64,000 nucleotides of DNA, taken from positions 255,673,533 through 255,737,532 of the forward strand of contig NC_081410.1 in NCBI RefSeq assembly GCF_030272615.1, written 5' to 3'. This document shows, one piece after another, positions 22,954 to 35,149 of the stretch. The DNA comes from Cryptomeria japonica. Lineage: Eukaryota; Streptophyta; Pinopsida; Cupressales; Cupressaceae. The translations under genes and the position numbers were made by a program. How positions within the stretch are numbered: the stretch's first letter is position 1; each line of letters begins with the position of its first letter. The notes beneath the pieces were generated by a model, which did no database searches, was not told the DNA's origin, and saw only the letters and a list, made by a program, of their open reading frames with translations.

Positions 22954-24228
22954 TGTAGCGTCCTAAAATTGTGACACTTGCAATTTCGACCGCATTTGGG
23001 TCTTCACGATGGCGACGCAACACGCAACCTGAATGGAGACCCCGAAACTTGATTATGACACTAAAAACTGCATTTTCTTGCACCCTGGCCTGAACTTCTT
23101 TTGCACCCTGCTGTCCCGGGAGGTGGGACCAGAGCGCCCAGCGCCTTGGTCCCCCAGGACCATGGCACCCAGCGCCCTGGTCCCCCAGGACCATGGCGCC
23201 CAACGCCCTGGTCCCTGGGTCCTATTTTGGGCCCGGTCTCTTTTGGACTTCGGGTCTTTATGTTTGCAAATTGGAAAATTATCTTTCCTGGTCGGCCTAA
23301 GGTCGGGAAAATCAGTCTATCAGCCCTAATTGACAAGTATATAAACTACATTTTCCTCTTTCATTCGATAGGATGATGATTATGGAAAAAGCGTGGAAAC
23401 TATACTCAAGCATTCAAGCATTCAAGCATTCCTTCAAGCAATTGATCATTCCGAGTCTCCATTCAAGGCTAAGTGTTGCATTCAAGACAAGGATTCAACC
23501 ATTGAAGATGAGATCACATACTACATGCTACATACAACATACAACAATACAACAAACAACAACATCTATACCTTCGCACATAAGGATACAAACATCCTTA
23601 CAACAAGGTATTAGTACTTGTTTTACATTACATTTACAACAATTTCTCATTTCTTGGTTAATTCCAAAACCGGGGTTTGACCTAAAGGCAAACCCCTAAT
23701 CCCTAACCCCCCAATCGTCTTCGCTTTTTTGTGTGTAGGTTGCAGGTACGCGGCTGAAATTGAAGATCTGGAATCCTTGTGCAGAGACGAACAGATCCCC
23801 CTTCGTTTCGCGGATTTTTCGGAGGACCGTGTGCACGCCGGGTGCCATTGTCCTGTCAACTTTTGCTCAAATTTGCAGGACAGTGCCATATCGACATTTT
23901 ACTGCTAATTCCAGGTCCGCAGCTTCATCCTATATCCCTATCTCAGTTTATAAGCGAATCTTTGTCACTTTTTATGCATTCCTAGCTTAATTCTTCTATC
24001 AACATTCTTTACAAAAGAGGGTAGCCTTGCTTTCTTAACCCTTGAAACACATTTAGCATCCAATCTTGCATTGTGTGGGATTGGATCTTGTGGGTTTCAA
24101 CCCCTCTTTTGAATGTAAAGTCTCTCCCCTAAGTGAAAACCATCAACCCTAGTGAATCTCCCTTCTCTCTCCTTGGAGTTGGAAGAGGGGAGAGCAACTA
24201 GGGTTCGATCGCGATTTTCCGCTTTACA
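22954..24228 (+). repeat. 5' LTR, 1275 bp
   Basis: Bounded by TG and CA and preceded by AGTAT. It carries a TATA box GTATATAAAC at 23338-23347. A 31-bp tandem unit at 23138-23216 is present about 2.5 times (units starting 23138, 23169, 23200). The core GGACCGTGTGCAC is at 23824. Compared by eye with the 3' LTR there are roughly 30 substitutions, mostly transitions, so about 2-3 percent divergence. Confidence 0.92.
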
Positions 24229-24231
24229 TTT

Positions 24232-24245
24232 TGGTGAACCCAACA
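24232..24245 (+). promoter_or_regulatory. Candidate primer-binding site
   Basis: TGGTGAACCCAACA starts three bases after the LTR end, the usual place for minus-strand primer annealing. It would pair with a tRNA whose 3' end reads GGGTTCACCA. I cannot say which tRNA that is. Confidence 0.6.
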
Positions 24246-25402
24246 TGAACATCCTTTCTGATTATTCATGGTTAGATCTGAAAATTGGATTCCTTGATTA
24301 CATTTCCATGTTTGATCTTTGGCAAAATTTTAGAGGTTAATTGCATAAAAACCCTAAATTTTCTTTTTAAGTAATTAAACTTATGAAATATTTAATTGTT
24401 AATGCTTGTTTCAGATCTGCCCTTCTATTACAAATTATCAATTCATATTTGTGCTTTGATTTTGAAAATTAAGTGGTTAAGTGTCAAAACCCTAATTTTT
24501 GAAACCCTCTTGATTCAACCTTTGTCTGACAATTTCACTGATCAAAACATCTCCAAATCAGCTGTAACTTTGGATTCCGCAATAAAATCACAATATCTTT
24601 CATCCCTGAAAATTTGGAAAAAAGTTGCGAGGACCGTGTGCACTCCGAGCGCCATCGTCCCCGACATTTTTTCCGAAATTTCGGGAGCGAGATCTTACTG
24701 TATTTTCCTGCTAAAATCCAGAATTTTGGCTGATTTTATCAATTTTAACACCTTCAAAATTACAGTCAAAGTTGGTCTAGTGATTGCTTGGATTGAGGCT
24801 TCTAATCATTCAAAAATTGTCGAAACTGAAATTTGTGTCAAAATTGTGTTTCTTACAGTCCTAAATCTGAAAAGTGTGTTGGCATTCATTCAAAATTTCA
24901 GTGATTTATTCAAATTTTTGCAATATGTGACTTGTGAAATTAAGTGCTTAATTACAACAACTTTGATTTCCGCTTTCAGAATTGAATTTTGCGTGAAATT
25001 AAGTCAACTTTCAAATTTCAAAACTTACATTGTTTTTGGTATTCCCTCTAAAATCATAAAATTCAAAATTTCAGTTTCCCTCTCTTTTTCAAAATTCAAA
25101 TTTTGCATTTTTCAACAATCTTGGTAGGGTTCAATTTTGAGATTGCAACTTTAATTTGGCCTATCTACAGATCGTAAAATCACTCAATTTTTTCAGGTTA
25201 GCTGTAAAATCATCATAACTTTCATCCCTGCAAATTTCGAATAAAGTTGCGAGGACCGTGTGCACCCCGAGCGCCACGGTCCCGGACATTTTTTATGAAA
25301 TTTCGGGAGATTGTCCTGATTGTATTTAATAGCTTAAATCTGGAAGATTGGCTGGTTTTACCAAAATTTGCTACCTCTAAAATTCAAAATCTTCTCTAGT
25401 GC
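24246..25402 (+). repeat. Leader with a roughly 190-bp imperfect direct repeat
   Basis: Segments at about 24580-24765 and 25200-25390 are alike in order. Each has CTTTCATCCCTG, then GTTGCGAGGACCGTGTGCAC, then GCGCCA, then GAAATTTCGGGAG, then a segment about GGCTGRTTTTA. The GGACCGTGTGCAC core is also in both LTRs (23824, 30407). The copy at 25253 can form a perfect 8-bp stem (GGACCGTG with CACGGTCC). One open frame of 243 codons crosses the leader but has no recognisable motif and I do not call it a gene. Confidence 0.7.
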
Positions 25403-28400
25403 ATGAGTTTTACAACAATAAGCCCTACTTACACTATTTCCGTTAGACGAAGCCTTAGAATTAAGTCCTTCCAAGGTTTAATTACTGAGGAGATGGAACC
25501 TAATTTGAATGGTCTTTTTAACGAGGACATGGGTAATTCCTTTAATCCTCTTAATGATGAAGAAGCTCTCCATGAGGTTTCTGTAGAACAACTTTCAAAA
25601 TTGGATAACCAATTTGATGATTTTCGACAATGGATGTCTCAAGAATACCCTGATAGTCAAGCTCTTCCTTTAATTGAGGGTCTAAAACGTATGCTTCAAA
25701 GTGCTAAGAATGGAATTGATATTTTGCGTGGTATTGCACACATTGTGGATTCGAATGTGATGCCTATGAAAAGTTGTGCCGAAACCTTAGGTTACACACA
25801 ACCTCCTACTCAAGTCAATCATTCTATTCCTTTGACGACTCCTATTGCTAGTATACCTACTTTTACATCAAACATAATGACTACTTCAATACAAGACATT
25901 CCTCCTATGATCACTAGTCATGGGGGCAATCCCTCTTCTTCAATCAACCCTCTTCCTTCATTCAATCCGACTTCTTCATTCATTCCTTCAATAAGTGTTC
26001 CTATTATATCACCACAAATGAACATGACACAAGGGGGCAATTTGTTTTCCATTCCTCCTTGTAGTGTTCCTCTTGTCCAATCATCTCCTATGACTAACTA
26101 TCATAGTGTCCCGCCACCTTACTCTTTACCTTCTTTCAATAACATAACACCTCCATCACAATCTAACACGTCTAATATGAACTCTTCGACTGAAGCGACC
26201 ATTAACAATCTTGCACAAACTATCTCTTCTTTACAGCAACAAATTGCCTCTATGAACCAATCTAAGTTTAGTGTGCCCACATTTGATGTTGTGAGCCCAC
26301 TTTCACTTGACATTGTTTGAGCTATCCCCCCTAAACATGTTGAAATTCCGCATTTGGAGCTTTATAATGGTAAGGGTGATCCTCTAACACATGTTAAGAC
26401 CTTTCAAACAATATGTACTGATTTTGCTTATGACCAAAGGTTGCTTGCAAAACTGTTTACTAGAACATTAAGAGACAAAGCCCTACAATGGTATTGCTCG
26501 TTGCCTTCCTATTCTATTACTTCTTTCGAACAACTTGCAAATGTTTTCATTCAACAATTTCAAAACAATATAAGTCCTAAAGTTACTTTGATTGATTTAA
26601 TGCATTGTAAACAAGGTGTTAAAGAAAAAGTGACTGATTTCATTGGTAGATATAAACATTTGTATGCTCAAATTTCCTTTCCAGTGCCTGACAATGATAT
26701 TCAAAGAATCTTTATTTCTAATTTACAAAAAGACATTAGAGAAAAACTCCTGTTTTCTGAGTTTACTTCTTTCCACCAGTTGTGCGCAACTCTTCACAAT
26801 TATCAACTGACTGTGAGTCAAATGGAACAATCACATCCTATGACTCCGAATGATAAGGGTGATAGTAGTCAACAATCATTTGGGAAGTTTAAACCGAACA
26901 AAGAGTCCATTAAATTCAATGAACACATCATCAACAACAACGTGAATGCAGCATCAGGTGTGTCTCCTATTTCTAAGTTTTTCAAGAGAGAAAGAAAATT
27001 TACTCCTTTGAATGAATCATTGCATAGTATTATGAATAAGTTATTGGAACAAAATGTGCTTACTCTTCCTCCTATAAGGCAAATTGATCCTGCAAAGATT
27101 ACTTCACCTTATTTTGATAACAAATCTTTTTGTCAATTTCATCGTCAACCTGGGCATGATACTGAAAAATGTTTTTCTTTAAAGGGTAAAATTCAAGATT
27201 TGATTGATAATAATACTATCTCTGTTTCTGGAGTGAATGATAAAGGCAACACATCTGTAGCTCCTCCTAACCAAAATCTTCAAATTTTTACTGATCCATT
27301 ACCTTCTCATACCTCTAATGTGATTGATACTACTGATTCCTCTGTCTCACCTAATGATCTCGTGTCTATGACTCCGAATGTGATTAATTTTGTGGAGCAA
27401 CAAAAAATCCCTAAAGAACCTTCCATCACATTTGATTCCAGAGAAACTATCAGAGCACCTGATGGTCCTTTATATATAGTTTCAAAAGTCAAGAATACAC
27501 CTTGCCGTGGAGTGCTTATTGACCCTTCTTGCATGGTTAATATCATTACTGAAGAATTTCTTTTTACTTTGCAATTGAATCAAGTGATCTATGACAAAAT
27601 AGATGTGATTGTGAAATTATTTGATGCATTTTCTTCTCCTGCAATTGGTTCTATTACATTACCTATTGAGGTCCATAACAAATCCCTTGATGTGGACTTT
27701 GCTATTATTCCATCATCTGAACAATTTCGTGTGAAGCTAGGCTATCCTTGGCTATCTTCCATGAAAGCTATTGCTTCTCCTATTCACAAGTGTTTGAAAT
27801 TTCCCCATAATGGTGAAGTTGTTACTGTCAATCATAGTCTCTTTAAACCAGCTGAAAGAACTTCTAGCGTTCCTATTGATTATTTTTGGCCTAAACAATT
27901 CCAATCTCTTCCTCCACGAAGTGATCATCTTTTCAAATCTTATCAAAAGTGGAAAACAGATATGATCCTATCTCTAAGTGAACCTAGAACACCCAAACTT
28001 GACATTCCTATCATTCTTGAGAAGGAAGTTCTTCCTTTGAAAGATAAAACTAATGTCTTTCCTTAAGAAGATTCCCAACCCATTCCTATGGATGTGACTA
28101 TGCCTATAAAACTTCCTAAAAGTAGACCTATCCCTCCTCGTCATGATGGACTTGGTCTCCTTCCAAAACCAAATAATCCTCCTTTATATGGAGCAGTTCC
28201 TCCTCCTTCCTCTTATGGAGAGAAGAGACCTTCCTCTTGTCCTATTGTTCAGCCTAAGAGACCACAACCTAAACACCCAAGTGATAAGGATGAGAACATT
28301 CCTCCTCCTCAATCTTCTCAACTTCCTACTAAGACTAGATGAAATCGTTCTGCACGTGAACGCTGGCGAAAGCGTCGTCTTAGAGCTCAAACTTTGCAAT

Positions 28401-28819
28401 CCCCAAAAACACCTTCAACAAGCATTATTCCATTTTCTCCTCAGCCGACGATTGAGCCGAAATCTCCTAAACATAAGATGCATGATGGTCTTGATCCTGT
28501 GCGAGTTAAAGATCCTATTTTTATAAATCTTGATGATGACATAGATGAAAATGTTATTCATGATGAAAATGTTACTCTTGTTCATTCTGATAGTGAATAT
28601 GAATATGTTGATGTTGATAACCATTTATCTAACGCATTTTCTAAAGCACTTATCCTAGCTCCTAGATAAGAACACCGTGGCTTGGGATATGAACATAGCC
28701 CTTGTTTGGATCTTGTGATAGCTCCATCTGCTGTGTTGGATGTTCCTCCTCTAGCGTGTTTCCTACCTTCCCGAAATATTGATCAGCAAGATCGGGGGGT
28801 AGATGACAAGCTAGACTAG
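25403..28819 (+). pseudogene. Gag and protease-like polyprotein, one frame with four internal stops
   Basis: ATG at 25403 opens a single frame of about 1139 codons, interrupted at 26318 (TGA), 28064 (TAA), 28340 (TGA) and 28667 (TAA) and ending TAG at 28817-28819. The first 300 codons are Ser/Pro/Ile-rich. A retrotransposon gag domain follows (ELYNGKGDPLTHVKTF at 26357, then ALQWYCSLP and FIQQFQ). A zinc-knuckle variant C-X2-H-X4-H-X4-C is at 27131-27172. A retropepsin-like region (about 27450-27830) reads GVLIDPSCMVNII where families carry D(S/T)G, then GYPWLSSMKAIAS. A Pro-rich then acidic tail follows. The catalytic triplet is altered to DPS. No RT is encoded downstream. No frameshift was needed to read it through. 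Confidence 0.8.
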
Positions 28820-29567
28820 TTTCATTAGCATAGCAGACTCTTTCCTCCTCTCTTTTGTTACTTCTTCTATGTGTTATTCTCATTCTTCTATTTGTTGTCC
28901 TTAGTGTTGTCTACTTGAGGACGATGCAAAACGTTGAGATCTCTTTTGGTCTCTCTCATGTTGACTCAAAAGACACATGTGTTCCCTTCTTCTAGGTGAC
29001 CTTCCTTGATTGGGGAATGAAGAACAATTACACATACATACATATGATATACATGAATTATCATACAAAATACTGACCCCGAGGAAAGCGAAGTCACCTT
29101 GTGCTTTGTGTTTTGTGTCTATTATCCTTGGGCTTATCTCACACTTGGGGGCTAAATCCTTGTGATAACGTGCTCCTTTCCCTTTTTCATTTTCTTATAT
29201 GTATCACTACCTTAAAGCAATCACCCCCAGTGAGGCGTGTGCGATCACTTTAACATAGGGGGGCATACATCCCATTCATATCTTTTCAAGATACTTGAAA
29301 ATTTCTTGACAAATTTAGCTTTGTCTTGAAAATTTTTGATATCTTTCTTGCATGACTCATAGTGAGGGAACCTTGCTACTGACAGTCATGGTTCTCCCTC
29401 GTGATCTTCCCTTTTACCTTGTCAATTGAAGTCGTAAGATCCTTAGTCCACTGGGGTCTTGGTGTATCTTGCCTCCTTGACATGGTGAAAGTCTTTCAAT
29501 ATTGTTTCCTTGTACTTTACCGAAAGTATGAGCGTACGCTTATACTCCCGCTAAAGTGGGGGCTAAA
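28820..29567 (+). other. 3' untranslated part of the gag-only element
   Basis: No coding region is seen. The stretch contains two CTTGGGGGCTAAAT/GTGGGGGCTAAAT-type G-rich words (about 29146 and 29555). The second immediately precedes the 3' LTR and is the likely polypurine primer. Confidence 0.6.
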
Positions 29568-30811
29568 TGTAGCGTCCTAAAATTGCGACACTTGCAATTT
29601 CGACCGCATTTGGGTCTTCACGATGGCGACGCAACACACAACCTGAATGGAGACCCCGAAACCTGATTATGACACTGAAAACTGCATTTTCTTGCACGCT
29701 GGCCTGAACCTCCTTTGCACCCTGCTGTCCCGGGAGGTGGGACCAGAGCGCCCAGCGCCCTGGTCCCCCAGGACCATGGCGCCCAGCACCCTGGTCTCTG
29801 GGTCCTATTTTGGGCCCGGTCTCTTTTGGACTTCGGGTCTTTATGTTTGCAAATTGAAAAATTATCTTTTCTGGCCGGCCTAAGGTCGGGAAAATCAGTC
29901 TATCAGCCCTAATTGACAAGTATATAAACTACATTTTCCTCTTTCATTCGATAGGATGATGATGATAGAAAAAGCATGGAAACTATACTCAAGCATTCAA
30001 GCATTCAAGCATTCCTTCAAGCAATTGATCATTCTGAGTCTCCATTCAAGGCTAAGTGTTGCATTCAAGACAAGGATTCAACCATTGAAGAGGAGATCAC
30101 ATACTACATGCTACATACAACATACAACAATACAACAAACAACAACATCTATACCTTCGCACATAAGGATACAAACATCCTTACAACAAGGTATTAGTAC
30201 TTGTTTTACATTACATTTACAACAATTTCTCATTTCTTGGTTAATTCCAAAACTAGGGTTTGACCTAAAGGCAAACCCCTAATCCCTAACCCCCCAATCG
30301 TCTTTGCTTTTCTGTGTGTAGGTTGCAAGTACGCGGCTGAAATTGAAGATTTGGAATCCTTGTGCAGAGATGAACAGATCCCCCTTCGTTTCGCGGATTT
30401 TTCGGAGGACCGTGTGCACGCCGGGCGCCATCGTCCCGTCAACTTTTGCTCAAATTTGCAGGACAGTGCCATATCAACATTTTACTACTAATTCCAGGTC
30501 CGCAGCTTCATCCTATATCCCTATCTCAGTTTATAAGCGAATCTTTGTCACTTTCTATGCATTCCTAGCTTAATTCTTCTATCAACATTCTTTACAAAAG
30601 AGGGTAGCCTTGCTTTCTTAACCCTTGAAACACATTTAGCATCCAATCTTGCATTGTGTGGGATTGGATCTTGTGGGTTTCAACCCCTCTTTTGAATGTA
30701 AAGTCTCTCCCCTAAGTGAAAACCATCAACCCTAGTGAATCTCCCTTCTCTCTCCTTGGAGTTGGAAGAGGGGAGAGCAACTAGGGTTCGATCGTGATTT
30801 TCCGCTTTACA
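29568..30811 (+). repeat. 3' LTR, 1244 bp
   Basis: Nearly identical to 22954-24228. The 31-bp length difference equals one copy of the tandem unit (here starting at 29752 and 29783). It ends GCTTTACA at 30811 and is followed by the target duplication AGTAT. Confidence 0.92.
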
Positions 30812-31159
30812 AGTATTATTTATCAAATTCAAAATTGAATCTCGATCCTATATATTTTATCTTTCAAAATGAACTTATATTTCCTCTTGCAAAATAATAA
30901 TATTCTGGCTGAATAATAACCTGCAAACATCATACTCAATAAACTTTACATTAGCCAAGAAGATATTAAATGAATTCCTTGATACCTGGGATTTTGCACA
31001 GAGCATCCTTGTATCATAAATATTCAAAAGAATAAACTATATTATTATAAGATTAATTCAAGTAAGAAATATTAACATATGAAAATGACTACTTGAATTA
31101 ATATTATATTTCACATGAGAATTTAAAATAAGTTGCAAACAAGGTCGCTTTGGGAAAAA

Positions 31160-31690
31160 TAGCAAATCAAATCATGGAGGATTAGAAACTGTCATAATGA
31201 TACGTTGTGACATGAAGAATTCAGAGGAATATTCAATTCAATATGAAAGCTCAATGGGAAAGATTTAATAATACTCAAAGATGACTTTCTTTGATAAAAA
31301 TTTATCTCACCATTGAAAAATATAAGAAAATGCAAATGGAGTGGCTTTAAAAAAGTGGCAGACGATATCATAGGAACCTGCAACTTGGTACGGGGGTTAT
31401 TTAATATACATAAAATGCAGAAGAACAATTAGATTGGCATAATAATGCTTAAATGAAGAGAAATTATGATTCAAAAAGACATACCTGGAATGATTCCATA
31501 TTTGCAACTACATACATACCTGAAAATCAACCACTTGACGTATGCATCAGAATAGGCTTTCAGGAGCTGAAATGGAAAAGTATACCTGAACATAGGTGTC
31601 TCACATGATTTCTCCAGTGAACTCGTTGTCCTACATGAGTTTTGGAACTCTAAATTTTGAAAAATCTAAGGTTCCATCAATGGCTCTTTC
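31160..31690. repeat. Imperfect direct repeat, copy 1 (partner at 33295-33815)
   Basis: Best-matching parts are GAGAAATTATGATTCAAAAAG followed by ACATACCTGGAATGATT (about 31458-31495), ACTACATACATACCTGAAAATC, and the closing TGGAACTCTAAATTTTGAAA before GGTTCCA at about 31677. Similarity is clear in the last 300 bp and patchy before that. The two copies enclose about 1.6 kb and could be ancient LTR remnants, but no target duplication was found. Confidence 0.55.
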
Positions 31691-31925
31691 TGGGGACGTA
31701 TGCTCCCTTTGAGCATAGCGAGATCTCAGTTATCTTTGGAAAAGCAGACCATTAGATAGCACCCCTTCTATAGGTTCTCCTCTAAATAAAATTGGGTGGC
31801 CTGAGGCCCCCCCAAAATTGACAATATTCCCTTTCCTTTGTCAAATACCTGATTTTGGTCATGTAGTAATATGCACCTTCTGAAAACACTATTTGCTTTA
31901 CCACTCCCACTGCTTGATATATTGT

Positions 31926-32468
31926 TCATTTTCCTGCTATAAAACCTTTTCCAATATATTTAATTAACTTCCTTGTTATTTGGGTTAAAATGTGATACAC
32001 ATAATCTCTTTCATCCTCTTGTATCAACCTTAATTGAAATAAATTATATCTCAATAGTATTTTACCCTTATTCTTATATTCCTTTTCTTCCTGAAAATTT
32101 TTGAAATCTCTTTTGTCATATGTGAATTTCATCTGCATATGAGTTTCCAAACACCATTCAAAATTCCCATTTTTATATTCTGCAACATTCATTTGAGGGA
32201 AAATACTTGGTAAAATTTTTTCCTTTCCTTTTTCTTGCAAAGTATTCGTGCCTCCCAATGAAATGTCTAAATTGGGATTAACACAATCTATGTTGCAATT
32301 TTTCAAACTTTTTATTCCTTTGGGATTATGCTCCATATAGTTCATTTTTACCATATCCTCATTTTTGAAAAATATCTTATTGTCCTCAAATAGTAGATTA
32401 GGGCACCCATCACATATGATCTTACTATAATGTAAACTTGATAAAAAAATTATATCATCTTTAAACAC
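31926..32468 (-). CDS. Unidentified ORF of 180 codons
   Basis: This is the longest open frame between the two imperfect repeats at 31160 and 33295. The product is Lys/Asn/Ile-rich with no signal peptide or recognised domain (it contains CNIDCVNPNLDISLGG and YVYHILTQITRKLIKYIGKG). It may be a remnant of an element gene lying antisense to the window. It may also be a chance frame in AT-rich DNA. Confidence that it is a real gene is low. Confidence 0.25.
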   Translation of the reverse strand: MFKDDIIFLSSLHYSKIICDGCPNLLFEDNKIFFKNEDMVKMNYMEHNPKGIKSLKNCNIDCVNPNLDISLGGTNTLQEKGKEKILPSIFPQMNVAEYKNGNFEWCLETHMQMKFTYDKRDFKNFQEEKEYKNKGKILLRYNLFQLRLIQEDERDYVYHILTQITRKLIKYIGKGFIAGK

Positions 32469-33294
32469 ATTTTCTTTTTCCTTGTGTTTTGGAAATACCC
32501 GATGGCAATGAAGACTTCTCCTTTTAAAACTGCTTCAAACTATGCAAGAAAATAAAAATTTTAATTTCTCATGCGGCCTATTTTGGAGTAATTTCATTGC
32601 TGACTAACTATGTATCCAAATACCACAAAAATTGGCCAAAAGTTATGATAATTGAAATAAAACATGGGTTTTATTTCAAATTTCAAGTATCTCGCCAAAT
32701 TTTGATACTTGCTTTGTAAATTGGTCTGCTAGAGCTAGTCGTGGGCAATATAAATTTAAAATAACACATCAAATGAGCTTCAATCTCTGTGAAAATTAAT
32801 ATAGAAGCATTTGACATCAAAATATTAAGTGGGTTGTCTTCTGATTGTTCAAATTCAAAACTTTTTATGACGCATTTTTATGTCGGGATCAGTCAAAAAA
32901 TAATTAAAAGGCAGGTCAGAACTTTTCTGATTCTCATGAAATATTATGGGCACATAGTCCCATATACCAAAGAAACTTTCACCAAACAGTTTTCGAAGAT
33001 CTTTTCTAAGCACAAAGATTTTAATCACCAAAATTGACAACCTTTTAATCGTAAAAATTTCATTGACAAACATCTGAAAACTGTCTTTACTTCTGCCTTC
33101 AAAAATATGAGAAATAGGCTAACGAAGATCTGAAACTTGGAAAATAGTTTTATTTCCATACAGGGAATCATGTGGACCACTTCATCTGATAAGATATCTA
33201 TCTGGCCAATAGAAGTTAAAATCCAAAGAGAGCACTTGGTCAACATTGTAATCCTGCAAACAACAATTCTGAAAAAACTCCATTTGGTTTTAGC

Positions 33295-33815
33295 CAATGA
33301 AAAATAGCAAATAGATTCACAACACTTTGAAATTTAGCATTGGGCTTCATTAAGATGGAGATAATATGCACAAATAATTATTTTGACATAAGGGTTTAAT
33401 GGGAAAGAGCTATCAATGCTTGAATATGACCTTTGAATTTGTGATTTATACATTCTAAGAAAATGCACATAGATTAGCCTCAAGGGAAACAAGATCTGTT
33501 ATCAAGAGGATCTACAATTTGGCATAGAACATATTTATGATATACAAAATTCATATGAACAACTAAATTGACATAATAGTGCTTAGGTGAGAAGAAATTA
33601 TGATTTAAAAAGGCGTACCTGGAATGATTTTGCCTTTGCAACCACATACATACCTGAAAATCAGCCACCTTGTTCATGCACCAAAACTGGTTTCTTAGAG
33701 TTGGAAATGGAAGAACCTGCTTGATTATAGATGTTACACATGATTGAACATAGAAATCTTCTTTTTGACATGAATCTGGAACTCTAAAATTTGAAAATTT
33801 TAGGGTTCCAACACT
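33295..33815. repeat. Imperfect direct repeat, copy 2 (partner at 31160-31690)
   Basis: Contains GAAATTATGATTTAAAAAGG and GTACCTGGAATGATTTTG, then ACCACATACATACCTGAAAATC, then TGGAACTCTAAAATTTGAAAA before GGGTTCCA at about 33812. The order matches copy 1. Confidence 0.55.
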
Positions 33816-35144
33816 CTGATTGAGCGTGATGAAGTAGAGGCATCCTTGTTGCTCTACTTGATTTGCTACTTTGATAGTGGATTGTGGATTGCTCTCCACT
33901 ACACATCAAGATTGGTTTTGGATTGGACTTGAATGATGATGATGGATGGGAAGGATTTGACTTAAATGAGGGAATATTTGGGCATTATGATGGCATGATG
34001 GATGATTTTGGATCTCAAATGGACAATATAAGATTAGATGAAAAGTGGATGATTTGTGAGGAGAGGAGACTCCAATTTATAGATTGGAGGAGGCCAAAAT
34101 GGAGGGCCAAGATTAATTTCAAATGAAGGGTTGAGATTGATTTGAAATGGAGAGGATTGAGAGGACAATGTGTGAGATTCAAGGGATATGCTATAAAGGC
34201 ATTTCTTGTCTCCATACCTCTCAAGGTACATGGGGAAGAGCTCTCAAGTACATTGGGAAGAGAAAAAAGAATTAAAAATTCCTTAGAAAAAGGGGAGAGG
34301 AATTAAAAATTCTAAAATAAGAGGATGTGTGGGAAGACTAAATGGATAAAGGAATTAAAACTTCCTTGGGAAGAGGAGGCATGGAGATATTCAAAGAATT
34401 TGAATTTCTTTGAAAGGATCAAGGTGATTAGGAATGTGCAAATGATTAAGGAGCTTGATTAGGTGGATTAATGGGTGATTAGAGTGCAAGTGGGAAATTA
34501 GGAGGATGTGACATGAGGAGAGAGAATGAGTGGAGGAATTTAAAATTGAGGAATAGTGATAATCATGCTTAAAGGTAATTAATTAGGCTAGATGAGGATT
34601 AAGAAAAGTGAATTGTAGGAATCACATGATTAGCTTAGTTAATTGAAATTAATTAAATAAGTAGGGTTTAGAAGAAATAAATGATATTTAAAATTATTTT
34701 TTAGAAGAATGGGAAATAATTAATTTATTGATAAATTAATTATAAGGTTATAATGATAGAATTGATTAAATAAGATTTAATCAATTTTAAGAGGAAGATG
34801 ACTACCACAATTAATTAAATTAATTATGTGGAAAGGCATAAATAAATATTTTTATTATTGCAATGTCTATCTTTCACCTAACACACCTTTACATAAATCA
34901 TGTCTTAAGCATGGGGGTTTATTGAATAGATAGAGTATTCACTTGTTTATTTATGACTTGCATATATTGATAAATGCTAAGAAGATAGTTCCAAAAGGAT
35001 TAATATGTCATTGATGGGATTATTATTATCACTTGATATTTTTTTTGAAATAATGTTAAAATTGTAAGAAATAGGGTTGAGAGCTTATGAAATTCAATGG
35101 AGTGATGAAGATATGGTCTACATTCTACCAAGGTTGTGTGTTGT
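33816..35144. other. Purine-rich and AT-rich flank, no clear gene
   Basis: A plus-strand frame of 80 codons (33884-34126) starts MDCSPLHIKIGFGLDLNDDD but shows no domain. GAATTAAAAATTCC-like words repeat at about 34268, 34302 and 34355. The stretch ends at the target site GGTAG of the next element. Confidence 0.4.
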
Positions 35145-35149
35145 GGTAG

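Larger units (their letters stand above)
22949..30816 (+). mobile_element. Complete non-autonomous LTR retrotransposon with gag and protease-like only
   Basis: The target duplication AGTAT is found at 22949-22953 and 30812-30816. LTRs occupy 22954-24228 and 29568-30811, both starting TGTAGCGTCC and ending GCTTTACA. A primer-binding-site candidate TGGTGAACCC starts at 24232, and a polypurine-type tract AAAGTGGGGGCTAAA lies at 29553-29567. Between them is a long leader with repeats and a gag/protease-like frame at 25403-28819. No reverse transcriptase, RNase H or integrase is present, so the element must have been moved in trans. The layout fits gag-only (TR-GAG-like) elements. Confidence 0.9.

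Noticed and set aside
23033-23990. Several ORFs in the 5' LTR, repeated in the 3' LTR at 29563-30573
   Set aside because: They fall inside non-coding LTR sequence. Frames differ between the two LTRs and no domain is seen.
24396-25127. ORF of 243 codons in the leader of the gag-only element
   Set aside because: Phe/Lys/Ile-rich AT-biased frame across the leader repeats with no motif; probably chance.
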